DNA of 28,552 nt, taken from assembly GCA_047626155.1 (NCBI GenBank), contig JBLHRR010000060.1:1-28552 (forward strand), read 5' to 3'. The position numbers and the translations under genes were made by a program. This stretch comes from CALGLS01 sp047626155. Its GTDB lineage: Bacteria > Bacteroidota > Bacteroidia > Chitinophagales > Saprospiraceae. Of the stretch, positions 7,726-14,493 are shown piece after piece (positions within the stretch are counted from its first letter, which is position 1; every line of letters begins with the position of its first letter). The notes below the pieces were generated by a model, which was not told the origin of the DNA, made no database searches, and worked only from the letters and a program-made list of their open reading frames with translations.

Positions 7726-8295
7726 CTATAAGTTAATTTTTCGTTGTTGCTTAAGTCTTCTTGCTTCTGATTTACATAAAAACTTTTGAAGTATTTCTCG
7801 AGCTCTTGCTAATTTTGAACGAGAGGTACTTTCCTGTATTCCCAATATTTCAGCGATTTCTTTATGACTGTAACCTTCAATGACTCTTAGATTAAAAACC
7901 GTTTTATAAGAGTCCGGAAGTCTGTTAATAATATTCATTAATTCACCTGTTGCCAAATCGCTATAAATACTGGGGTCAACTGATTTTTCTGGTTGGTCAC
8001 TAATAGTGTATAACTCATTTTTAAAACAACCTTTATCAAAATAATTCAAAGCTGTTCTAATTACAATCCGCTTCATCCAGGCTACGAAATATCCTTGTTC
8101 TTCATAGGTAGAAAAAGAGTTTAGGATTTTGACTAGGCCTTCCTGTAAAATATCTTTGGCAGAGGATTGATCTCTGGTGTAACGCATGCTGATTCCCATA
8201 AGCTGATCCGAGTACTGTTCCACCAGTGCTCTCTGAAAGCGGGGGTCTTGTTTCTTACAACCCGCTATGATTTCTTGTTGGGAATATTTTTTCAA
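7726..8295 (-). CDS. RNA polymerase ECF-type sigma factor
   Basis: A 189-residue sigma-70 family protein with only regions 2 and 4. Region 2 spans about 23-88 (ALVEQYSDQLMGISMRYTRD, then AKDILQEGLVKILNSFSTYE and GYFVAWMKRIVIRTALNYFD). Region 4 spans about 118-170 (IINRLPDSYKTVFNLRVIEG, YSHKEIAEILGIQESTSRSK), a clear helix-turn-helix. The C-terminus is a basic tail. It lies directly upstream of the anti-sigma-like barrel fusion in the same direction, so that protein is the probable partner. The pair may sense an envelope state, but the stimulus cannot be read from the sequence. Confidence 0.93.
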   Translation of the reverse strand: MKKYSQQEIIAGCKKQDPRFQRALVEQYSDQLMGISMRYTRDQSSAKDILQEGLVKILNSFSTYEEQGYFVAWMKRIVIRTALNYFDKGCFKNELYTISDQPEKSVDPSIYSDLATGELMNIINRLPDSYKTVFNLRVIEGYSHKEIAEILGIQESTSRSKLARAREILQKFLCKSEARRLKQQRKINL

Positions 8296-8755
8296 ATCTT
8301 GTTTTTGTGTAATACTAACTAATTGATACCGCTTTTAAATATAACTAATTATTTTGAAGAGCTAGTAATTTGTCATAATTAAGTATCTTAAAAACTAAGT
8401 CTGAGTTCGTTGAGAAAAAAGAGCCCCTGTGAAACCAATCCGGGGTGTTGACGGTATTGATTTCGTCAGGGAGCTTCTCATTAAAACGTCTTATAGCTTT
8501 ATATTTTCGTTTATATTTTCGTTTGTCTATTAGTTAATCAGGTTGAGAATGGGATTCGTTGCAAAGAAGAACTATTTTTTTTGCAACGAATTATTAGATG
8601 GAGAAGAAATGAGAGGGGGGAGGCCTTTCTATAGGAAAAGAAATGTCGAATACTGTCTGGTTGGATATTGCCGAACGACCAACAAGGAGCCTATTGCCTA
8701 CGAAAATCTGGAAAAACAGGCGATAGCTTGTATTTTGGGAGAGTAACTTACCCTT
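8296..8755. other. Gene-poor stretch with a 12-base tandem repeat
   Basis: Between the sigma gene and the kinase-like gene there are 460 bases without a convincing gene. TTTATATTTTCG occurs twice in tandem at 8498-8509 and 8510-8521. A plus-strand frame from an ATG at 8549 to 8746 (65 residues, Cys and aromatic rich) exists, but it matches nothing I know and has no visible promoter, so I do not call it. The sigma promoter should lie in 8296-8400; TATATTTA there (minus strand) is one base off the -7 consensus. Confidence 0.5.
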
Positions 8756-9808
8756 TTAAATATCAATACTTTGCCGAAAATCCTTATCCAGCAACAACTG
8801 AATATTCGTCAAAACAACTTCTCCCATAGAATTGCAATTATCAAAAGCGGTACTGTTATGATGATGGCCCAGTTCTTTTTTTAGCTGTGCTACTTTATCT
8901 GGCGAAGAAATCCGATCTGCAACCATGAGTCGCATCAAGTAGTCAAATTTGATGCGGGAGGTCTTTACCCGGGCAGCGATCAAACTTCGCTCCTCCAGTT
9001 GATACTGCCGAACGGTTTCTATTTTCATATGCTTAATACCGAGGAAGATGATTGGATTATTGTCTTTGAAATACTGTGGCAGATAAAATCCTTTTCGCCC
9101 TTCATAGGACTGTTGGTCAAAATCAATGGCCCGTAAACGAAATTGTGAACCTTCAATGTCGGGTGTAATATCAACTACATAATTGTAAGAACGCATGTCC
9201 CCCAATAGCCGAACAAAGCAGCGCTCATTAAATTTTACAAATTCCTTCGCAATTCTAATTTGATTAAATTCGGAATCATCTAAGTAGCGTTTCATGAAAT
9301 CATCGCCGGGTACTCCTGCAACATGTTCCTCAATTAGCGTATCCTTATCTACTAGATAAATCACTCGATTGGGCGAAAGCAAATCCTCTAATTCCAGGCC
9401 ATACAAACGAGAAGCATCCGCTCGCTTTACATAGAAATGATCATAGTTGTCATTCAAGCGGTTAATAATCCTTATCCGAAAAGGACGGCTATTTCCAAAG
9501 ACGCAATAGTCAATCCGTGCTACAGTTAAGTGGTCAATCACCTCGTCATTTCCATCTGTTTTGAGCAAAGCATAAATATGCGTAAGTGCCTTGTTGATTT
9601 CCATGGTATCTCCTTCACTGTAATAGACCGTCTTCCAAAGCGTATCTTCGTCGTTAGAATCTAACAATGGTATTGCAGTCGTAAATCGAAGGAGGTCTTC
9701 GTACTCTAAAGGTAGGTCAATCGTTCGATTGTATTGACTGAGGTATTCCCGGAAATCATTATTAATAGGGTAGGGGAGCTTTTTTTTAGAAGGGACGTAA
9801 TTTTGCAT
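8756..9808 (-). CDS. Unrecognised protein with kinase-like catalytic motifs
   Basis: A 350-residue soluble protein I cannot name. The order of motifs resembles protein-kinase-like folds (APH/HipA type): FYVKRAD with Lys128 as possible ATP-binding lysine; ELEDLL (139-144) as possible C-helix; YLVDKDTLIEEHVAG (151-165) as possible hinge; RLLGDMRSYNYVV (200-212), where Asp204 and Asn209 have the D-x4-N spacing of a catalytic loop; and RAIDFDQQ (226-233), a DFG-like metal site with Asp229. A conserved-looking helical C-terminal third follows. No signal peptide or TM segment. It is transcribed alone, with the inverted repeat ATTACA/TGTAAT at 9859-9875 in its upstream region. The fold is inferred from motif order only. 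Confidence 0.65.
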   Translation of the reverse strand: MQNYVPSKKKLPYPINNDFREYLSQYNRTIDLPLEYEDLLRFTTAIPLLDSNDEDTLWKTVYYSEGDTMEINKALTHIYALLKTDGNDEVIDHLTVARIDYCVFGNSRPFRIRIINRLNDNYDHFYVKRADASRLYGLELEDLLSPNRVIYLVDKDTLIEEHVAGVPGDDFMKRYLDDSEFNQIRIAKEFVKFNERCFVRLLGDMRSYNYVVDITPDIEGSQFRLRAIDFDQQSYEGRKGFYLPQYFKDNNPIIFLGIKHMKIETVRQYQLEERSLIAARVKTSRIKFDYLMRLMVADRISSPDKVAQLKKELGHHHNSTAFDNCNSMGEVVLTNIQLLLDKDFRQSIDI

Positions 9809-9997
9809 AAGGTTGTATCTTGTTATAAACTACTGTATTAAGTGCAGTACAAAAAAAAATTACACTTTTTGTAATAGAACGCTATAGAAGTTTGCTAAAA
9901 AAACAAAGTTTCAGATGAAAGCACTGTGCCCCGCATCTTGGATTTTGATTTTGATTTTCGGTTCAATCCACTTCGAGCAACGCGAGAAGCCAAGCGA

Positions 9998-11140
9998 TCA
10001 CAATCCACCAAGAATCTCTCCGGCCTCTTTCAACACCTCCTCCGTTTTAGCAAAACAAAGCCGTATCACCTTTTCATCTCGGCCACTTGAATAAAAAGCA
10101 GAAACAGGAATTGCCGCCACTCCAAACTCCGTAGTCATTCGTTTTGCAAAAGCCAGATCAGCCTCTTCGCTAATTGCCGAATAATCAAATAGTTGAAAAT
10201 AGGTGCCTTCAGAACCTAGAGCCCGCAGTCGAGAACCTGCCATGGCTTCCTGAAAGAAATCTCGCTTTTGTTGGTAGAAATTTGGTAGATCTAAATAGAA
10301 AGATTCATTGCTTAGGAAATCGGCAATACCATACTGCACAAAAGAGTTTACCGAAAAAACATTAAACTGATGCACTTTTCTGAATTCCTTCATTAATAGC
10401 TCCGGCGCCACGCAGTAACCCATTTTCCAACCCGTACTATGAAACGTTTTTCCAAAAGAATAAACAATAAGGCTACGTTTGAATAGTTCAGGAAAGCGCA
10501 AAACAGACTGATGTGCTTTTCCATCAAAAATTAAATGTTCATAGACCTCATCACTGAGTACGATTATGTCTGTTCCGTTTGTGATTTTCTGTAAAGTCAA
10601 TAGATCATCTTCCGACAAAACTTTCCCAATGGGGTTGTGGGGCGTGTTGATGATGATCATTTTAGTTTTTTCGGAAATACATTGTTGGAAGTCGTCCCAA
10701 TTGATGCGGTAATCAGGGAAAGTCAGTTCGTAAATTACTGGCACACCACCCACCACTTCTATAGATGGGCGGTAGCTGTCATAAGCCGGCTCGATCAAAA
10801 TGACTTCATCACCAGGACGAATGAAAGCAGCGATGGCTGTAAACAAGGCTTGGGTAGCTCCTGCCGTAATGGTGATATTTGTGGCTGCATCCAGAGGTTG
10901 TCCATACATCCCTTCCATTTTTTGTGCAAGCCGCTCCCGTAATAACGGAACCCCGGCCATCGGTACATATTGGTTTTTCCCATTTTGCATATGAAAGTTG
11001 ACGCGCTCTTTTAAGCCCTCCGGACAATCAAAATTTGGAAAGCCCTGAGAAAGATTTATGGCCTGATGTTCATTCGCCAACGCCGACATAACAGAGAAAA
11101 TGGTGGTACCTACATTGGGAAGCTTAGAATTGATTTGCAT
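9998..11140 (-). CDS. ybdL: PLP-dependent aminotransferase, YbdL type (methionine/aromatic 2-oxoacid)
   Basis: A 380-residue fold-type I aminotransferase. It follows E. coli YbdL closely: SKLPNVGTTIFSVMSALANE, INLSQGFPNFDCPEGL, NQYVPMAGVPLLRE, ITAGATQALFTAI (phosphate-binding region), NTPHNPIGKV with Asn169, SDEVYEHLIF with Asp197 and Tyr200, SFGKTFHSTGWKMGYC with the Schiff-base Lys231, and VIRLCFAK near the end carrying the substrate-carboxylate Arg. Full length for the family. YbdL prefers methionine and aromatic residues, so a role in methionine recycling or amino-acid interconversion is likely. It is divergent from ribB; the start context and a TAAATTTG -7 element 78 bases upstream support the ATG at 11140. 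Confidence 0.9.
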   Translation of the reverse strand: MQINSKLPNVGTTIFSVMSALANEHQAINLSQGFPNFDCPEGLKERVNFHMQNGKNQYVPMAGVPLLRERLAQKMEGMYGQPLDAATNITITAGATQALFTAIAAFIRPGDEVILIEPAYDSYRPSIEVVGGVPVIYELTFPDYRINWDDFQQCISEKTKMIIINTPHNPIGKVLSEDDLLTLQKITNGTDIIVLSDEVYEHLIFDGKAHQSVLRFPELFKRSLIVYSFGKTFHSTGWKMGYCVAPELLMKEFRKVHQFNVFSVNSFVQYGIADFLSNESFYLDLPNFYQQKRDFFQEAMAGSRLRALGSEGTYFQLFDYSAISEEADLAFAKRMTTEFGVAAIPVSAFYSSGRDEKVIRLCFAKTEEVLKEAGEILGGL

Positions 11141-11218
11141 GGTTTTTATTGCTTTGATTAGATATGGTGGGTTTTCACGCTAAGGGATGAAAGAGAATGA
11201 GGCCCTGAATCGACTTCA

Positions 11219-11226
11219 CAAATTTA
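11219..11226 (-). promoter_or_regulatory. -7 element for the aminotransferase gene
   Basis: On the minus strand this reads TAAATTTG, a full match to TAnnTTTG. A start of transcription near 11212 would give a leader of about 70 bases. The -33 region is weak (TTC-rich rather than TTTG). Confidence 0.45.
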
Positions 11227-11347
11227 ACTTTTTAAACCTAGAAAAGAACGATACCTCTTGTAAACCATCTCCAAATTCGGTTGTTATTAAAGACTGACTT
11301 TTGAAAAGATTCTAGCCCACATATTCCTTCACTGTTCTATAAAAACT

Positions 11348-11355
11348 TATTTTTG
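11348..11355 (+). promoter_or_regulatory. -7 element for ribB
   Basis: TATTTTTG matches TAnnTTTG. Transcription from about 11360-11362 would give a leader of about 30 bases before the ATG at 11392, or a nearly leaderless message if the in-frame ATG at 11359 is used. No clear -33 element. Confidence 0.5.
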
Positions 11356-11391
11356 CGCATGATTTCAACTACAGTAACAAAAACGACCCGT

Positions 11392-12531
11392 ATGAATAAG
11401 GAATTCGAACTCAATACCATTGAAGAGGCGATTGCCGAAATCAAGGCAGGAAAGGTAGTCATTGTCATTGATGATGAAGACCGGGAGAATGAAGGAGACT
11501 TCATTGCTGCCGCTGAATGCGCCACTCCAGAGATGATAAATTTCATGGTCACTCACGGTCGGGGACTTGTTTGTACCCCCATCACGGAAGAGCGTGCGAA
11601 GGAATTGAAGTTGAATAGAATGGTAGAAGACAACACCGATTTGCATCAAACGGCTTTTACTGTTTCTATTGATTACCGTTTGGACAATTGCTCAACAGGT
11701 ATCTCCGCCTATGACCGGGCCACTGGTATTAAGGCGTTGACGAGGGCTGAAACAAAACCGGGAGACTATGGCCGTCCGGGGCATATCTTTCCATTGATCG
11801 CCAGAGAAGGAGGAGTGTTGAAAAGAACGGGGCACACGGAGGCTGCTACAGATTTGGCTGTAATGGCAGGTTATTCACCGGTAGGGGTGCTGATTGAAAT
11901 TTTGAATGAGGATGGGACTATGGCGCGTTTGCCGCAATTGATGGAAATCGCGAAACGATTTGATTTGAAAATCATCACCATTAAAGATTTGGTGGCTTAT
12001 CGAATGCGTCAGGAAAGGCTGATTGAAAGAAAATCAGAGATCACCATAGAAACAGCTTATGGCCAATTTGACGTCATCGCCTTCCAGGAAACAAAAACAG
12101 GACAGCTTCATCTCGCGATTAAAAAAGGGGAATGGGAGGCTGACGAACCGGTGCTTACTCGTGTCCACGCAGGTTCCAATACCGGAGAGTTATTCGCCTT
12201 GTTGATTAAAGGGATGGAGAAGGAATTGCATAAGACATTAGAGGTGATTTCTCAAAATGGAAAAGGATTGTTATTACTTCTGCGTTACAGTGATGGCGAT
12301 GATGCTATTCTGCAAATTATGAACGCCCTTAGCAAACAACAAAAAAGTGGAGAGCCACTCGATCCTTTCTTAAATCGCTATTTGGAAAATGAACAAAAAG
12401 ACATCGGAATTGGCGCACAGATATTAAATGACCTCGGTATCCGAAAATTACGATTGCTGACAAATACACCAAGGAAGAGAGTAGGGTTGATTGGTTATGG
12501 ATTGGAGATCGTGGAGAATATTTCTATTTAA
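11392..12531 (+). CDS. ribB: 3,4-dihydroxy-2-butanone 4-phosphate synthase fused to a degenerate GTP cyclohydrolase II domain
   Basis: Riboflavin synthesis: converts ribulose 5-phosphate to 3,4-dihydroxy-2-butanone 4-phosphate. The RibB half (residues 1-205) is intact: DDEDRENEGDF (27-37), TGISAYDRATGIKAL (102-116), RPGHIFPLIAREGG (128-141), RTGHTEAATDLAVMAG (145-160), GVLIEILNEDGTMARLP. The C-terminal half aligns with RibA (TRVHAGSNTGELF, GIGAQILNDLGIRKLRLLTN, GLIGYGLEIVE) but has no cysteine at all. The usual zinc ligands of SECLTGDVFGSLRCDCG and the QEGRGIGL motif are gone, so GTP cyclohydrolase II activity is unlikely. I chose the ATG at 11392, which gives the usual RibB N-terminus (FELNTIEEAIAEIKAGK); an in-frame ATG at 11359 is an alternative. 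Confidence 0.9.
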   Translation: MNKEFELNTIEEAIAEIKAGKVVIVIDDEDRENEGDFIAAAECATPEMINFMVTHGRGLVCTPITEERAKELKLNRMVEDNTDLHQTAFTVSIDYRLDNCSTGISAYDRATGIKALTRAETKPGDYGRPGHIFPLIAREGGVLKRTGHTEAATDLAVMAGYSPVGVLIEILNEDGTMARLPQLMEIAKRFDLKIITIKDLVAYRMRQERLIERKSEITIETAYGQFDVIAFQETKTGQLHLAIKKGEWEADEPVLTRVHAGSNTGELFALLIKGMEKELHKTLEVISQNGKGLLLLLRYSDGDDAILQIMNALSKQQKSGEPLDPFLNRYLENEQKDIGIGAQILNDLGIRKLRLLTNTPRKRVGLIGYGLEIVENISI

Positions 12532-12553
12532 TTATTTGTAACCATAAGTTCTA

Positions 12554-12599
12554 AAAAAAATAGCCCTAGTGTGAATCATTTCATTAGGGCTATTTTTTT
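12554..12599. terminator. Bidirectional terminator between ribB and the convergent gene
   Basis: TAGCCCTA at 12561-12568 pairs with TAGGGCTA at 12585-12592. An A-run before and a T-run after (7 each) also pair, so the 15-base stem with 16-base loop works on both strands. Confidence 0.88.
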
Positions 12600-12622
12600 C
12601 TACATCTAAAAGTGAGAAACAG

Positions 12623-13747
12623 CTAGCGCGCCTGCTTCGCCTTACGTTCCAATTGCTGGCTCCGACGTGCCGCTTTACGCTCGACAATTTTTTGCTTCCT
12701 TTCTTCCAGTTTCTGCTTTTTGATTTCCGCATCCGCTAATTGCTCTCCCACTTTTTCAATCAACATTCCAAAATCATCCGGCGTCACCCAGCGGCCTTTG
12801 CGTACTGGAAATAACTCCCGATAAGGGAATCGAATATTGAGGTTAAACTCTAAATGATAATATTGATTCAAAGAAGCATCATTCGAGCAGGTATAAAGAG
12901 GTACGCTTAAGGGAGAAACCACAGAACCACTTTCCCAACCGGGAACGAGCAAAGGGCTTACTTCTGGATAAATATCCAACTGCCGATAGAGCAAAATTTT
13001 CTTAGAAGGCAATGACCTATTTCGAGTCCACCAAATATTATGTACACCTTCCATAGCGTCGTGTGTATCCTGTTGAGAAATTACAGCATCAAGTGAATCT
13101 AGGGTTTGATAAATAAGTTGCGTCATGGCTTCTTCATAAGGAAGTTCGCTTTTTAGGGCGGCAATGCCGAGATGAACGCCAAGCAAATTAGAATAAGCGT
13201 CTTCTACTGAAAATGCAGAAAAACGTTCTGGCAACATAGGAATGTAAGAAGCGCCAAACCAGGTCGCTATTTCGTGCCAAACGGATAAATCATAGGCCAC
13301 CTTTCCGGCCAATAACATAATGTCTTCGGCTGACATTTCTTCTGAAATGAGTACCGTCAGCGTTTTAGCACCACCTTCATAACCTAGTTTTTGAACAATG
13401 ACACCCCGTTCTTTGTGCTTCATTATATGAGAAAAAAGGTAAGCCGTCCAATCGGCCTGATCACGTAGATGGCCCATGTCAATGAAACCACCGCGACGGG
13501 TATAAATGATGCCATTACCTTCTAATTCATTGCCCAAATATTGGTGAGGCCCCAAAGCTGCAACGCTGGTTATATCTGATATCTTTACGCCCGGCAACCC
13601 CATAACACCTACCTCAGAACCAAAGGAACAACAAGTCCGGATGATTCTTGGCGGCGGATTCTTCATCGCTTTCTCAGAAAGAACGGGCTGCTTTGCCTCT
13701 GAAGAGAAAGCAAAGAGCATACAAAAAGCAAAAAGTAAATACCTCAT
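12623..13747 (-). CDS. Secreted DUF4056-like protein of unknown function
   Basis: A 374-residue protein with a signal peptide (MRYLLFAFCMLFAFSSEA). The mature N-terminus carries IIRTCCSFGSEVGV (35-48) with a Cys-Cys pair, then EGNGIIYTRRGGFIDMGHLR (76-95) followed by DQADWT, and WHEIATWFGASY (157-168). These blocks resemble the DUF4056 family as I remember it, whose function is not known. The conserved His, Asp and Glu residues would suit a metal site or hydrolase, but this is a guess. Residues 337-374 are a Lys/Arg/Glu-rich coiled tail. It stands alone, converges on ribB and is divergent from bcp. Confidence 0.7.
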   Translation of the reverse strand: MRYLLFAFCMLFAFSSEAKQPVLSEKAMKNPPPRIIRTCCSFGSEVGVMGLPGVKISDITSVAALGPHQYLGNELEGNGIIYTRRGGFIDMGHLRDQADWTAYLFSHIMKHKERGVIVQKLGYEGGAKTLTVLISEEMSAEDIMLLAGKVAYDLSVWHEIATWFGASYIPMLPERFSAFSVEDAYSNLLGVHLGIAALKSELPYEEAMTQLIYQTLDSLDAVISQQDTHDAMEGVHNIWWTRNRSLPSKKILLYRQLDIYPEVSPLLVPGWESGSVVSPLSVPLYTCSNDASLNQYYHLEFNLNIRFPYRELFPVRKGRWVTPDDFGMLIEKVGEQLADAEIKKQKLEERKQKIVERKAARRSQQLERKAKQAR

Positions 13748-13940
13748 AAGTTTTTGGTTTTAAGTAATTGGTCACGAATAATGACTATTTTGAACAGATT
13801 ACTTACGAATCTCTTACTAACGTTTTAAAGACAAAATAGTATTGCCTGGGTTGTAAGATGTGGTAAACATTTTTCGGAATCGGGTGTTTTTAATTAGGCA
13901 CAAGGATTTAGAATCATATTGTAATTTAAATAAAACAAAC

Positions 13941-14405
13941 ATGACGCATCTGAAAGTGGGCAACAAAGCTCCAAATTTTAGCGAACTTAACGAAGCGGGA
14001 GAGAAAATTTCCCTAAAAGATTACAAAGGAAAAAAACTCATCCTCTTTTTCTACCCAAAAGATAATACACCGACCTGCACTGTAGAAGCTTGCAATCTGC
14101 GAGATAATTATGCAATGCTTAAAAAAGAAGGGTTTGAATTATTAGGAGTAAGCCCCGATACTTCTAAAAAACACGTAAACTTCATTAAAAAATTCGACCT
14201 TCCCTTTCCATTGTTGGCCGATACTGAACGTAACGTATTAAATGCCTACGGGGTTTGGGGCTTGAAGAAATTTATGGGAAGAGAATACGATGGGGTACAT
14301 CGCGCTACTTTTGTGATTGATGAAAAAGGGAAGATTGCTCAGGTGATTGAGAAGGTGAAGTCGAAGGAGCATGCGGCGCAGATTCTTGAAGGGGAGAAGA
14401 GTTGA
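13941..14405 (+). CDS. bcp: Thioredoxin-dependent thiol peroxidase (Bcp/PrxQ peroxiredoxin)
   Basis: A 154-residue cytoplasmic peroxiredoxin that reduces hydrogen peroxide and organic hydroperoxides with thioredoxin. YPKDNTPTCTVEACNLRDNY contains the peroxidatic Cys46 in the P-x3-T-x2-C setting and the resolving Cys51, five residues later, as in E. coli Bcp. LGVSPDTSKKHVNFIKKFDLPF and the invariant R of GVHRATFVID are present. The start at ATG 13941 gives MTHLKVGNKAPNF, the family's normal N-terminus; the in-frame extension back to 13860 is not family-like. Single gene with its own terminator. Confidence 0.95.
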   Translation: MTHLKVGNKAPNFSELNEAGEKISLKDYKGKKLILFFYPKDNTPTCTVEACNLRDNYAMLKKEGFELLGVSPDTSKKHVNFIKKFDLPFPLLADTERNVLNAYGVWGLKKFMGREYDGVHRATFVIDEKGKIAQVIEKVKSKEHAAQILEGEKS

Positions 14406-14420
14406 TATATATGGTACTAG

Positions 14421-14468
14421 ATATAAATGGCACCAGGAAGTCGAAAGACCTCCTGGTGCCATTTATAT
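14421..14468. terminator. Strong bidirectional terminator between bcp and the helicase gene
   Basis: An 18-base perfect stem, 14421-14438 with 14451-14468 (ATATAAATGGCACCAGGA), continues after one mismatch into GTC-GAAA-GAC, a GNRA tetraloop. It serves the convergent genes on both sides. Confidence 0.85.
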
Positions 14469-14493
14469 TTACTCATTTGGTTTACCGGCTAGG

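Noticed and set aside
8549..8746. 65-residue plus-strand frame between the sigma and kinase-like genes
   Set aside because: Cys/aromatic-rich composition, no family likeness and no promoter or terminator of its own; probably chance.
11353..11391. Longer N-terminus of ribB from TTG 11353
   Set aside because: The TTG is part of the -7 promoter element, and the added residues are not found in RibB proteins.
13860..13940. 27-residue N-terminal extension of Bcp
   Set aside because: Not family-like; the ATG at 13941 gives the normal Bcp start and length.
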